Source of the DNA: Antedon bifida
Taxonomy: Eukaryota; Echinodermata; Crinoidea; Comatulida; Antedonidae
DNA: 64,000 nucleotides
NCBI GenBank assembly: GCA_963402885.1
Contig: OY727094.1
Coordinates: 27,034,501 to 27,098,500 of the forward strand
Direction of reading: 5' to 3'
Below the pieces are notes generated by a model. It ran no database searches. It was not told the origin of the DNA and was given only the letters and a program-made list of their open reading frames with translations. Within the stretch, counting starts at the first letter, position 1. Each line of letters begins with the position of its first letter. Both the position numbers and the translations under genes were made by a program. Shown here one piece after another: positions 47,330 through 58,304 of this stretch.

Positions 47330-47465
47330 GCTGATTGGCAATGATGAGTTATATTTTAATTAAATTATAATATCAAATCCTAATTTCTCATGTTTATATA
47401 ATTTAATTTGTATGTTATTAATGTCATCGTTTGCATAAAGAATACCGTATAATAATAGGCATAAA
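47330..47465. repeat. GPCR 3' flank block, duplicated
   Basis: GTGCTGATTGGCAATGATGA .. TTTATATAATTTAATTTGTA .. CATCGTTTGCATAAAGAAT matches 52,235-52,370. It marks an ancient unit border of the GPCR array, here split from its gene by a MITE. Confidence 0.65.
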
Positions 47466-47805
47466 TTAAAGATGTATTGTTCTTCTGAAAAAATAATTCC
47501 TAACAACATTTTTGTTGAATATGCCATTTTAATGTAACATAATAGTTATCCACTTTGACCAAAAATTGGATTGAAAAAAAAATGTATTTACCTTAAAAAA
47601 CTGTAATTTAAAGCAAAAAATGGTCAAATTGGCTGCCAGCCAATGGGTTTTTGGTTGAATTTTACCATTTATTTTGTCATTTTATAAGTGAAAACATTAT
47701 TCTTCGGAAGCGATTAACTTTGTTAAAACTACAAAATAAAATATTCAAAATCTGATTTAATTATTCTGAATTTTTCATATTTTTGGGGGGACAATACATC
47801 TTTAA
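47466..47805. mobile_element. piggyBac-like MITE, copy 4
   Basis: TTAA + AGATGTATTGTTCTTC at the left and GGGACAATACATCT + TTAA at the right (340 bp). The interior is close to copy 1 (TAACATAATAGTTATCCACT, TTGACCAAAAATTGGAT). Confidence 0.83.
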
Positions 47806-47829
47806 ATATATATCTTTGAGTATTCTCTA

Positions 47830-48065
47830 CAAGTGAAACAAGACTAACTGCGTGTGGTTATTGGCGAGTGTGTTTTTGCGAACAAAATGTATTTAGAAAA
47901 GCTTTTCTAAACCCGTCATTTACAGCATTATAATATATCATATAATTGAATTTACCGACGAATTTATATATGCAGCAGAGTTGAGTGTTGAAATAATATG
48001 AGTTAGACTAGAATTTAGGTTGTAATTGAAAGTAGTATTTGTACTGATATAGTATAGAAACGTTT
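47830..48065 (-). pseudogene. GPCR TM7/C-tail relic
   Basis: On the - strand it reads LNSAAYINSSVNSIIYDIL, then remnants of FRKAFLNTF. This equals the TM7 end of the array receptors, with NPxxY changed to NSIIY and frame changes after it. Only the last ~70 codons remain. A similar relic lies at 51,735-51,905, and both share the upstream block ending GATATAGTATAGAAACG. Confidence 0.75.
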
Positions 48066-48069
48066 GAAA

Positions 48070-49090
48070 ATTCCGCGAAAATTTGTTGTCAGTTGTACGC
48101 TCCAGCAGCTGTTGCTCGCTTGTAGTTAGTACTGCATGAGTAACCATCAAACAATGACGGAATAGCGTGTTCTTATTAGATGCCATTGTTTTAAGTGACG
48201 TCACATTCACAAACAATACATTTTTAAATGGGGCCAAAAACAGATAAAGAAACAATTTCGGTTTAAATTTAATAATGAATGACGAGTGATAGGAAATCTC
48301 CCCTCCTGCAATGTTTAGCCCCGTGTGAAACAAGAGACCGGGACTTCTTATGAATTCTAAAGTTTTTTTTTACATAACATAATTTATTCATTGTTTCGCC
48401 ATTGTCTTTGTTTGCTGCGCATGCGTCGATCTTTAGATCTATATAAAACGTTCAATTTCGACTAGAACGCGGCCTTCTAGCATTCAGCTATGACCGTGTT
48501 TCCGCAGCAAAAGAAACCACTAAAAAAACCGATTAAACTTAAAAGTTTTTTTATTAAACTTTCTTGGGTTATCCTCAGTTCATTCAGTTAATACTGTTTT
48601 CTTGTACCTTTTCTTTTTTGTCTAAATCTGTATCTGTACGTAAATTTGAATGAACTGAAATAAAATGAAAAGAAAATATCTAGTCCATAGAAAGTGAAAT
48701 TAAATATGATAAACAAGACTGTACTAATACTACTACACATCTCAGGATGGCATTCCACTTGGAGAGCATCTGTGACTTATTTAAGACGTTGCCTATAATT
48801 AATCGTTGAGTCTAAAATTATTTCATTTAAATTGAGTCTACACATCAGGCCCTATACCGTATCGATTTTCTTACAAATTCATAAAAAAAAGGAATTCTAC
48901 ATTCCGTAAACATAAGGCTGGCACTAAAAATGTTAAGGCCTTTGAAACATTCTTAACCCATTATTGTAGCATACCTGGAGAAATCGCAAGGCACAATAAT
49001 GTAGCACAATACATTTACACAATATGATTTAATAAAACACATTTCACATCGACAGAACACATGCTAAATAATAATAGGCGCAATGTATAA
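48070..49090. other. Spacer with GPCR 3' flank of the frameshifted copy
   Basis: Positions 48,640-49,090 (AACAAGACTGTACTAATACT, CATCTCAGGATGGCATTCCA) are duplicated at 52,545-52,990 below the intact receptor. The left part contains CGTGTTTCCGCAGCAAAAGA, also present near 51,976. No other gene is seen. Confidence 0.5.
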
Positions 49091-49095
49091 ATTAA

Positions 49096-50174
49096 TTATG
49101 TGTCTTTGAGTATCCTACAAGTAACTACATGGTCATTGGCGAGTGTGGTTTTTGTGTACTTACAATAATTATTGCAACAAAGTGTATTTAGAAAAGCTTT
49201 CCTAAATCTGTCATTTAAAACATTATATATAATTGGATTTACTGACGAATTTATATATGCAGCAACACGTAATATATTAACTGTATTATTGTTATAATTA
49301 ACATTTCCATAGATTATAATAAAATTGAAAATCCCAAATGGTGCAGTACATACAATGTAGACGGTGACGGTCAGAAACACAGTCAGGAAAACTGTCTTCT
49401 CGGATTTAGATCTGAATTTGTTAACTGAATTGATTGCCATAAAGGAAGTTTTTTTAAGCGTGATTAACATTACCCTATAAAAGCTAGCAACAACTAAAAT
49501 AAGTGTCCATGATAAAGAAATATCGAACACATGAAGATAACGATGGATTTTACAGTATAATTCATCATCACAATAAACACATGTTGTTGTCGAATTTGGA
49601 ACTCCATTATACATGTCAGGCCAAGGAAATTTAATTGCGACCATTTCTACTCAAACAAGTTTCCTCGACTGCCATGCAAAAGTTATACACCATAAAAAGT
49701 TCTAGAAACCGATCCTGAATTATTGATCCGAAATTTAATAGGATAACAGATTGCCCGATATCGGTCGATGGACATTGCGAAGATTATGAAAATTGCCACT
49801 TGAAACATAGTATCAACAACGTAGAAATTGAACTTGCAAATCCATGTTTTTTCACCACCGACATTATAATCATCGCGTAGTGGGCCATCAACAATAGAAG
49901 TCCATGTCCATAATGATAAAACAGGTGCCAACGCAAGATACAACGTATCCGCAATCGCCAAGTTGGCTAAATACACGTTTACAGAAGTGTGCATGCGCTG
50001 ATTTCGCACTATCACAACGATAGTCATTATATTTCCGATTATACCAACAATAACTACAATCGGCATAAATACGACAATAACAATTTTGTCCACTAATGAA
50101 TATGAAATCAATTCAATAAGGTCATCCCAGTCGCTCCAATCATAATAATAACTGCTGTTGATATTGTCCATCAT
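49096..50174 (-). pseudogene. GPCR copy with frameshift at TM4 (array member b)
   Basis: Full-length relative of the intact receptor at 53,000-54,082. The 5' half (50,174-49,683) reads MMDNINSSYYYDWSDWDDLI through TM1-TM3, with IDRYRAICYP, to SVSRT. There a deletion of about 17-20 bp, compared with the intact paralogues, shifts the frame. The 3' half (49,644-49,096) resumes with FPWPDMYNGVPNSTTTC, TM5-TM7 (CTAP, NPIIY) and a tail ending CRILKDT. The N-terminus is nine residues shorter and the C-tail longer than in the intact copy. Apart from the deletion the reading frames are well kept, so inactivation looks recent. Confidence 0.85.
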
Positions 50175-50391
50175 CTAAAGAAATAAAATAAACTCAATAA
50201 ATGAATGATTAATGATTACCATTACAATAAACAGTACACATTCACAACTTATACGAACATGTCATGCTACAGCAATAAATACGTACAATTTTGCTGAATT
50301 TCAGTGTTTCTAACGATGTATCTATTGTAGGTACGAGTTGTGACCAACATGAAACCGATTACTGTGCAATGTGAATGAATACGTACTGTAC

Positions 50392-50764
50392 CACCCGATT
50401 CTGCTACTGTCCCTATGTGGTATCTGTAAAACTATAGCAAGTCATACACGTTGCTGTCTGCATAAAATGCTGTACTTTTAACACACGGTACACTGTCTGT
50501 AGCACAGTGTATGTTGACAATTTACAATGATGTACAACCATTGGCAGGTTTTCGTACTGCCATGCAAGAATGGATAGGTGTTTTCCGCCGCTTTTAGGCC
50601 TTCTAGTCAATTATTGTTATTGATTATACGAATTACGTAATTTAGTTTAGTAGCTCATCTACCTTTTTAGCAGAGCATAATGAATATTGTCGCTAGGCTA
50701 GGCCTACTAGTCTAGCCGGAAATAAACCAATTATTTCACCTAGGGACAGTAGCAGAATCGGGTG
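50392..50764. mobile_element. MITE with ~28-bp inverted ends, CACCCGATTCTG
   Basis: The left end CACCCGATTCTGCTACTGTC and the right end GACAGTAGCAGAATCGGGTG are perfect inverted repeats over at least 24 bp. The element is absent from the equivalent place (~54,300) of the next unit, so it inserted after the duplication. 373 bp, non-coding. Target duplication not resolved. Confidence 0.83.
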
Positions 50765-51010
50765 AAACAACGTATCCGCAATCGCCAAGCTTTTTTAATA
50801 CACGTTGACAGAAGTCCGCATGCGTTTATATCTAACAATCACAGTAATAGTCATTATCTTTCCAATTATGTCAAAAATAACTACAATCGGCATAAATATG
50901 GTGATTACGATTTTATCCACCATTGTATATGAAATCGATTGAATCTAGTCATCCCAATAATTTATATACATTGAAGAGTAGCCGGTCCATATTTCATAAC
51001 AATAGTCTGA
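50764..51010 (-). pseudogene. GPCR N-terminus/TM1-TM2 relic 1
   Basis: On the - strand it keeps YEIWTGYSSMYINYW, VDKIVITIFMPIVVIFDIIG and parts of TM2 (RYKRMRTSVNVY-like, LAIADTLF), with frame breaks and a truncated TM2. It resembles the N-terminal part of the 62,193-63,272 gene more than members b, c and d. Its start codon is gone. Confidence 0.75.
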
Positions 51011-51134
51011 TCTACTATATAGATATCGTAACTCGCCAGTAAGAGAGATAGTGTTATAGAAGGCTGAGTTTCTCCAGATAATTTTAATAGTATAATATGA
51101 ACATGTTAATTGTAAAGTTTCACAATATACATAC

Positions 51135-51300
51135 CATTTGTTATTTTCAGATGTTTGTAAAAACAGTCATGAGTTGATCACCTCTATTGACTGCAAAGAA
51201 AATTAAATGTAACTGCTCACTTAATTACCTGATGCATGACTTAAATAGACACTTTTTATAGTTCGGCCAATAAAACATGATGATTATGTACGTCATATTG
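51135..51300 (-). promoter_or_regulatory. Conserved promoter and 5' UTR exon block 1
   Basis: On the - strand it shows an inverted CCAAT (ATTGG, 51,267-51,271), then CTATAAAAAG (TATA at 51,252-51,260), then a UTR exon that ends AACAAATG|GTATGT. The block recurs at 55,001-55,125, 59,211-59,335 and 63,383-63,525. The donor is kept in all four. Confidence 0.55.
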
Positions 51301-51734
51301 TAAACACTAGCAACCTGTAAATGTCCGTAAATTTTGATTACCAAATGTCGTCTCTATACTTGGAAAATTATACGCGTGATCCGATGTGTTGATGAGGTAA
51401 GAGTGACACTGTCATAAAAGATAATAAAAATATTATTCTCTCAGGTATATTGGTAAAGAAACCCAATAGTACCAGTATATTCACAACAACTGCGACAGGA
51501 AGGCGACTTAGGTATATAGATGATGGAGGTACGGTATTAGTTTGTCACACTCCGTCCTCACTCAGAACAAAAAAAAAACAAAAAAACAAAAAAGAATGCA
51601 ATGGAAACGTATTATTAAGGATGCATATATTTTCAAATGTGATGATAATAATGAGTTAGTTAAGACCAAATATGAGATTAATACTACCAAACTTATATAC
51701 TCATGGTTTGTTAAAGAATATTTCATTATTCCAT

Positions 51735-51905
51735 AGCTTTTCTAAACCTGTCATTTACAGCATTATATAATTGGATTTACCGACGAATTTATATATGCAG
51801 TTAGAGTTAAGTAGAGTCTTGTGCGAGTTGAAATAATATGAGTTAAACTAGAATTTAGGTTGTAATTGAAAGTAATATTCGTACTGATATAGTATAGAAA
51901 CGCAT
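51735..51905 (-). pseudogene. GPCR TM7 relic 2
   Basis: Close copy of 47,908-48,065: YINSSVNPII.., FRKAM, with the upstream TACGAATATTACTTTCAATT. Only TM7 and the start of helix 8 survive. Confidence 0.7.
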
Positions 51906-52999
51906 GCGTCGCCTGAAGCGATATCCGGAAACGTTAAATTGCACGCCCTATAACCTTCAGCTATTCTATTTCTATGGCCATGTTTCCGCAGCAAAAAAAG
52001 AAAAAAAAAACGATTAAACCTAACCGATAATGTTCCAGTGGAAACGGGGTTTAACCGATTTCCCTCGAGAAAAATTAACCGATAAATATCTCATTAAATC
52101 ATATAATTATGCGATAATTTCTAAACTTTGACCTGAGGACACATTGTTGCGTTGTGATTGAGTTGAAAACCGTGGTAAGTTAAAACCTAAATTTTGCCTG
52201 TAAATTTCATCCAACATGTCTTTACGCTGGTGTTTCACACAGTGCTGATTGGAAATAATAAGTTATATTTTAATTACATTATAATATCAACTCCTAATTT
52301 CTAATGTTTATATAATTTAATTTGTATGTTATTAATGGCATCGTTTGCACAAAGAATAATGTATAAAAATAAGCACGTGTCTTTGAGTATGCTAGAAGTT
52401 AAACAGGAATAACTGCATTAATAAACTAAAGCATAATTACTAATTTAATTTGTATGTTATTAATGTCATCTTTTAGAAAAAATACCGTATAGTAATTCAT
52501 TTTCATTCAATCTTTTATTTTGGATATCTGGTTCATAGAAACTAAAATTAGATTTTAAATTAATTAAAAATAAACAAGACTGTACTAATTACTACTAAAC
52601 ATCTCAGGATGGCATTCCATGGAGAGCATATTTGACTTATATAAGGCGTTGCCTATAATCATTGAGACTAAAACAGTTTTACTTGAATTGAGTCTACACA
52701 TCAGGCCATATATCGAATTCTACATTCCGAAAACATGAGCCTGGCACTACAATGTTGAGGCCTTTGCAACAACATTTTTAACCCATTATTGTAGCATACC
52801 TGGAGAGATTGCAAGGTACCTTGATTATAGTTACACCATGATGTAGCACAATACATATTTACACATTTACAATTAAATATTTGTTCTAAATAAAATATAT
52901 TTCACATCGACAGAACATATGCTAAACATAATAGGCATACTGTATAAATAAATTATGTGTCTTCGAGTATGCTACAAGAAAAACAGGATAACCACATGG
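51906..52999. other. Spacer / 3' flank of member c
   Basis: Holds duplicates of 47,330-47,465 (at 52,235) and 48,640-49,090 (at 52,545). A GATTAAACC..GGTTTAACCGAT inverted element lies at about 52,010-52,090. No gene is seen. Confidence 0.5.
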
Positions 53000-54082
53000 T
53001 TATTGGCGAGTGTGTATTTTTTGTGTGTACTTACAATAATTATTACAACAAAATGTATTTAGAAAGGCTTTTCTAAACCTTTCATTTACAGCATTATATA
53101 TAATTGGATTTACTGACGAATTTATATACAGTGCAACACGTAATACATTAATGGTATTAACTATATTTTTATAATTAACATATTCATAGAGATAAATTAA
53201 TTTGAAAATCCCAAATGGTGCAGTACATACAATGTAGACGGTGACGGTCAGAAACACAGTCAGAAAAACTTTCTTCTCGGATTTAGATCTGGATTTGTTA
53301 ACTGAATTGATTGCCATAAAAGGAGATGTTTTAAGCGTGATTAACATTGCCGTATACAAAATAGCAACAACTAAAATAAGTGTCAACGATAAACATGTAT
53401 CAAACGTATAAAGATAACGATAGATTCTACAGTCTAATTCATCAACACAATAAGTACATACTGTTGTCGAATTAGGAACTCCATTATACATGTCAGGCCA
53501 AGGAAATTGAAATGGGACCAAGTCTACGCTAACAAGTTTTCTCGACTGCCATGCTAAAGCTATACACCATATAATGCAACATATCTTTATGGTTCTAGAA
53601 ACCGATCCTGAATTATTGATCCGAAATTTAATAGGATAACAGATTGCCCGATATCGGTCGATTGACATTGCGAAGATTATGAAAATTGCCACTTGAGACA
53701 TAGTATCGACAACGTAGCAGTTGAACTTGCAAATCCATGTTTTTTCAACACCAATATTAAAGTCGCTACGTAGTGGGCCATCAAAAAAAGAAGTCCATAT
53801 TAAATCAGGTACCAACGCAAGATACAACGTATCCGCAATCGCCAAGTTGGCTAAATACACGTTAACAGAAGTGTGCATGCGCTGCGTTCGCACTATCACA
53901 AAGATAGTCATTATATTTCCAATTATACCAAAAATAACTACAATTGGCATAAATATAACAATAACAATTTTGTCCACTAATGAATATGAAATCAATTCAA
54001 TAAAGTTATCCCAGCCGTACATGTCCGTCGAAGAATAGTCGCTCCAATCATAAGAATAACTGCTGTTGACATTGTCCATCAT
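53000..54082 (-). CDS. Rhodopsin-type GPCR, intact (array member c, 360 aa)
   Basis: The start ATG at 54,082-54,080 directly follows an acceptor (TTTCTTTAG). The N-terminus has NSS (5-7) and a Tyr/Asp-rich stretch. Helices lie at about 37-62, 72-95, 115-145, 166-184, 223-249, 270-296 and 311-332. Key sites: N56 and D84, C118 paired with a loop 2 cysteine near 209-212, DRY 142-144, PWPDMYNGVPNST 194-206 (glycosylatable), CTAP 286-289 without the toggle Trp, NPIIY 325-329, helix 8 FRKAF, and a Cys-rich CCNNYCK (345-351) likely palmitoylated. It is nearly identical to member d up to loop 2 and closest to b after TM5. Function: an orphan, probably ligand-gated G-protein receptor. Family-level peptide-receptor resemblance only. 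Confidence 0.95.
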   Translation of the reverse strand: MMDNVNSSYSYDWSDYSSTDMYGWDNFIELISYSLVDKIVIVIFMPIVVIFGIIGNIMTIFVIVRTQRMHTSVNVYLANLAIADTLYLALVPDLIWTSFFDGPLRSDFNIGVEKTWICKFNCYVVDTMSQVAIFIIFAMSIDRYRAICYPIKFRINNSGSVSRTIKICCIIWCIALAWQSRKLVSVDLVPFQFPWPDMYNGVPNSTTVCTYCVDELDCRIYRYLYTFDTCLSLTLILVVAILYTAMLITLKTSPFMAINSVNKSRSKSEKKVFLTVFLTVTVYIVCTAPFGIFKLIYLYEYVNYKNIVNTINVLRVALYINSSVNPIIYNAVNERFRKAFLNTFCCNNYCKYTQKIHTRQ

Positions 54083-55000
54083 CTAAAGAAATAAAATAAA
54101 CTCAATAAATGTATGATTATGATTACGATTCAACAATAAACAGTACACATTCACAACTTATACGAACATGTCATGCTACAGCAATACATTTACGTCGTAC
54201 AATTTTGCTAAATTTCAGTGTGTCTAACGATGTATCAATAAGTAGTACGAGTTGTGATCAACATGAAGCCGATTACTGTGCAATGTGAATGAATACGTAC
54301 TGTAAGCAACATTTTAAAATTAAAATTCTATTATTAAATCCACGTGATTTAATTATTATTTTAAAAAACACTGGTTTTCCAGAGGGCGACATTCAAGGCA
54401 ATAATTATAAGTTGTGACCAAAATAGTGTAAAGTGATTTTGTTATAATATGAGAGAGAAGGATCTGAAGTAGGGGACCTAAACGGTAGCCAATTACTGGG
54501 CTCATAATTAAATTAAATTATGTTTTTGAAATATAAAACCTTGACACATGTTACTCAATAGAGCAATCAGCCAATGTCTGATGGATTTTGTCCAAAATAG
54601 AGACATTGCGTAGTGGGCCATCAACAAAAAGAAGCCCATATTAGGTGCGAATACAAGAAACAACGTATCAGCAATCGCCAAGTTAAATAAACGTTTAATA
54701 TACATGCGCATATCTAACAATCACAGAAATAGTCATTATCTTTCCAAAATAACGACAATCGGCATAAATATGGTGATTACGATTGTATCCACCATTGTAT
54801 ATGAAATCGATTGAATCTAGTCATCCCAATAATTTATATACATTGAAGAGTAGCCGGTCCATATTTCATAAAAATTGTCTGATCTACTATTTAGATATCG
54901 TAACTCGCCAGTAAGAGAGATAGTGTTATAACATGCTCAGTTTCTCCAGATAATTTTAATAGTATATTAACATAATTGTAAAGCTTCACAATATACATAC
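54083..55000 (-). other. Candidate 5' UTR intron of member c (918 bp)
   Basis: The acceptor lies at the start codon of member c and the donor GTATGT ends at 55,000. The interval contains the dead TM1-2 relic at 54,575-54,900, which has lost its own acceptor. A nearer, weaker donor-like AATT|GTACGA lies near 54,198. Confidence 0.4.
54575..54900 (-). pseudogene. GPCR N-terminus/TM1-TM3 relic 2
   Basis: Keeps YEIWTGYSSMYINYW, TMVDTIVITIFMPIV, FNLAIADTLFLVFAPNMGFF and PLRNVSIL-like pieces, broken by several frame changes. Orthologous in position to 50,764-51,010 and 58,795-59,100. Confidence 0.75.
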
Positions 55001-55125
55001 GATTTGTTATCTTCAGATGTTTGTAAAAACAGTCATGAGTTGAGCACCTCTATTGACTGCAAAGAAAAATAAATGTAACCTGATGCATGACTTAAATAGA
55101 CACTTTTTATAGTTCGGCCAATAAA
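55001..55125 (-). promoter_or_regulatory. Conserved promoter and 5' UTR exon block 2
   Basis: CCAAT (inverted) at 55,118-55,122, TATAAAAAG at 55,103-55,111, donor AACAAATC|GTATGT at 55,001/55,000. See the block at 51,135. Confidence 0.55.
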
Positions 55126-57224
55126 AAACATGATGATTATGTACGTCATTGTAAACACCAGCAACCTGTAAATGTCCGTAAATTTTAATTACCAAATGTC
55201 GTCTCTGTACCTGGAACAATGTACACATCATCCGATGTGTTAATGTTAATAAGAATGAGATTGTCAGGAAAGATATTATTAATTTTATTCTCCCAGGTAT
55301 ATTGATAAAGAAACCCAATATAATCACAACTGCGACAGGAAGGCGACTTAGTATATTGATGATGGAAATATTAGTTTAAATTTCATACTTCGGAAGAACA
55401 TAAAAACAAACAAAAAAGAATGCTTGTTATTTTAAACAAATACAATGCGACGCAGATACGTATTCATTTAGTTTTAATAATGTAATACATTTTTAAATAA
55501 CAAAAATGTTATATACAGAACGGTTTTGCCAATAACATAGCTTATTATAGTATTGATCTGTAGTATAGGTTCTAGACGGAAATGTGGATTAATATCTAAA
55601 AGAAAACATTTGACATAATGACGTGTCATAACTATACTTGAGTTCGAGGGGAAAAATTCCTCCCGGTCCATAAAAGAAATACTATATACTTGTGGCAAAT
55701 CAAACTTCATGGTTAGGATTCCATTTCAGATTTCATTTAGTATCTTATCCAACTGAAACAAGCTATACAACTTTATTATTGCTATATAGTTTTCACATAT
55801 TTAAGGTATAATTACACTGTTGAAGTTAAAGGCCAGATGCAGCTAAAAATATATTACTATAATTATACAGTATTTTACATTCCAACTAAGATTCACCTAT
55901 GTTTGTTAATGTTTTTAAGCAAAATAAGCATTCACCAGATGACATCATCATTTGAAAAAAGTCTGGTTTTTACAGCAGATTGTTGACACATTCTGTTGTT
56001 GACAATTTAAGAGAAGTTCACATAATTCAGAAATAAGGTGGTTCAATTTCCCTTTTGTAAATATACAATCTTACCCCTTATATATGATTTTTTTAACTGG
56101 TGGTCATGACTTAAAGTTGTTCGCAAATTATTTTGACCTCCATCTGCACATTTGTGATGTTTTTATGTTTATTGTAATTTTTAAGTTTTGTGTCTATCTT
56201 ATTCGTAATTTGTAATTATTTTTTTTAATTTTAAAATGTGTGGAAAAACCAATAAAACAAACAAACAAACAATTGGATTTATATATTGTAAACCATGCAT
56301 TATGTTAGTATTAGTAAGTGAGTATTGAACACACAATACAACTTAATTATTTCTAAATAATTTACACATACATTAGGTATAACATTGTTAGTGTGAAAGA
56401 CCAGGTGCAGCCAAAGTGTTACATTCCAATAATGATCGATCTATAGATTCCCCTATGTTTCATAATGTTTTTTACAGGATTTGTCGGAAAATAAGCACTT
56501 TCATAATAAGTGGACAGTTCAAATTGCCCTGAAAAATCCATATTCCGTTGTATACAAATGTTGTAATACAAAGGTATATTTTAAATTATGAAAAATAAAC
56601 GGTGTTATGAGATCACTATTTTATAATAGATTTTACAATTTTTATCACCGTACACCCACAAACTTGAAGTAACATGAAAACAAAATTGGAAGTCATCTGA
56701 TAACATGAAAACTATACTGAAAAGGGGTTTTTACAGCAGAATTTTGACAAATTCTGTATTAAACAATTTAAAGAGAAGTGTATTTATTTTTATTTAAAAA
56801 AATATTTTTACAGGAAAACATAATTCAGAAATAAGGTGGTACAATTGTCCTTTTTGTAAATATGAAAATAACCATAAAATGAGACGCTAAGCTACAGTGA
56901 AATGAAGTTGAAATATCAATATACTGTAGAAAATAAAATATATACAATTTGTTTGTAATTTAATTTGAAAGTTGAGAATATGATCACATTGTTGTATTTT
57001 AACAGGTATTATATCCCAGGCATTTTAGGTGTTGAAAGATGGATTTAGCAAATTTCGTAAAATGTCCATGTTCGGTCGTAAACCATTTCAATGTTGTTGA
57101 ATATGTTTTTCACCCGTAATTTCTGTAACATAGTTTTAATTGTTGTACATTTAACAGATATATCTGAAACTATCTGATACCTATGGCTGAGCTATTGTGT
57201 ACCTGTCGTTGAGTGTTATGCACA
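55126..57224. repeat. GPCR tandem-unit spacer, copy A
   Basis: Nearly identical to 59,335-61,470 at an offset of about 4,240 bp (for example CGACGCAGATACGTATTCAT at 55,450 and 59,688). It includes the 90-bp TTCTAGACGG repeat (55,568) and an AAATAAAACAAACAAACAAA tract near 56,255. The match shows a recent duplication of the whole receptor unit. No gene seen. Confidence 0.85.
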
Positions 57225-58304
57225 TTAAACAGTTAGTGTACGGTTAGTGTTTCCACGATTCTTACAATAAAACATATCTAGAAAAGCTTGTCTAAATTCA
57301 TTATTTACAGCATTATATATGATTGGATTTACCGAAGAATTTATGTATAATAAAACACGCACTATATTAATACTTTTGAGTGAAGTTTTAAAATCAACAT
57401 AGCTATAAACGACGATAATATTCAGAAGACCAAATGGCGCAGTACAAACAATGTAGACGGTGACGGTCAGGAACACAGTCAAGAAAACTTTCTTCTCGGA
57501 TTTTGATCTGCATTTGTTCCCTGTCGAATTAGCTGCAGTGAATTTCGATCTTCTGAGGGTTACCAACATTGCCGTATACAGACCAAACACAACTAAAATA
57601 AGTGTCAACGATAAACATGTATCAAACGTATAAAGATAATGATGGATTTTACAGTCTAATTCATCAGCACAATAATTACATGATGTTGTCGAATTTGGAA
57701 CTCCATTATACATGTCAGGCCATGGAATATGAAATGGGACCATGTCTATCAAAACAAGTTTTCTCGACTGCCATGCTAAAGCTATACACCATATAATGCA
57801 ACATATCTTTAGGGTTCTAGAAACCGATCCTGAATTATTGATCCGAAATTTAATAGGATAACAGATTGCCCGATATCGGTCGATTGACATTGCGAAGATT
57901 ATGAAAATTGCCACTTGAAACATAGTATCGACAACGTAGAAGTTGAACTTGCAAATCCATGTTTTTTCAACACCGATATTAAAGACGCTGCGTAGTGGGC
58001 CATCAACAAAAGAAGTCCAAACTAAATCAGGTGCCAACGCAAGATACAACGTATCCGCAATCGCCAAGTTGGCTAAATACACGTTAACAGAAGTTTGCAT
58101 GCGCTGAGTTCGCACTATCACAACGATAGTCATTATATTTCCAATTATACCAAAAATAACTACAATCGGCATAAATATGACAATAACAATTTTGTCCACT
58201 AATGAATATGAATACATTTCAATAACGTCATCCCAACCGTACATGTCATTTGAAGAATAGTCGCTCCAATCATAAGAATACCTGCTGTTGACATTGTCCA
58301 TCAT
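57225..58304 (-). CDS. Rhodopsin-type GPCR, intact (array member d, 359 aa)
   Basis: Start at 58,304 with the same adjacent acceptor as member c. The N-terminus MMDNVNSRYSYDWSDYSSND, TM1-TM4, DRY and the PWPDMYNGVPNSTT loop are almost the same as in c. From the end of TM5 on it changes to the type of the 62,193-63,272 gene: RRSKFTAANSTGNK, CTAPFG in TM6, NPIIYNAVNNEFRQAFLDMF and the tail GNTNRTLTV. It therefore looks like a mosaic of two receptor types joined near the end of TM5. The toggle Trp is absent and NPIIY is present. All conserved class A cysteines are present. No stop or frameshift. Confidence 0.95.
   Translation of the reverse strand: MMDNVNSRYSYDWSDYSSNDMYGWDDVIEMYSYSLVDKIVIVIFMPIVVIFGIIGNIMTIVVIVRTQRMQTSVNVYLANLAIADTLYLALAPDLVWTSFVDGPLRSVFNIGVEKTWICKFNFYVVDTMFQVAIFIIFAMSIDRYRAICYPIKFRINNSGSVSRTLKICCIIWCIALAWQSRKLVLIDMVPFHIPWPDMYNGVPNSTTSCNYCADELDCKIHHYLYTFDTCLSLTLILVVFGLYTAMLVTLRRSKFTAANSTGNKCRSKSEKKVFLTVFLTVTVYIVCTAPFGLLNIIVVYSYVDFKTSLKSINIVRVLLYINSSVNPIIYNAVNNEFRQAFLDMFYCKNRGNTNRTLTV

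Larger units (their letters stand above)
50175..51134 (-). other. Candidate 5' UTR intron of member b, spanning a MITE and a dead TM1-2 relic
   Basis: The acceptor TTTCTTTAG abuts the start codon. The donor GTATGTATATTG lies at 51,134-51,123 behind the relic's UTR exon. The relic's own start and acceptor are lost, so a transcript from its promoter would find this acceptor next. Confidence 0.4.
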
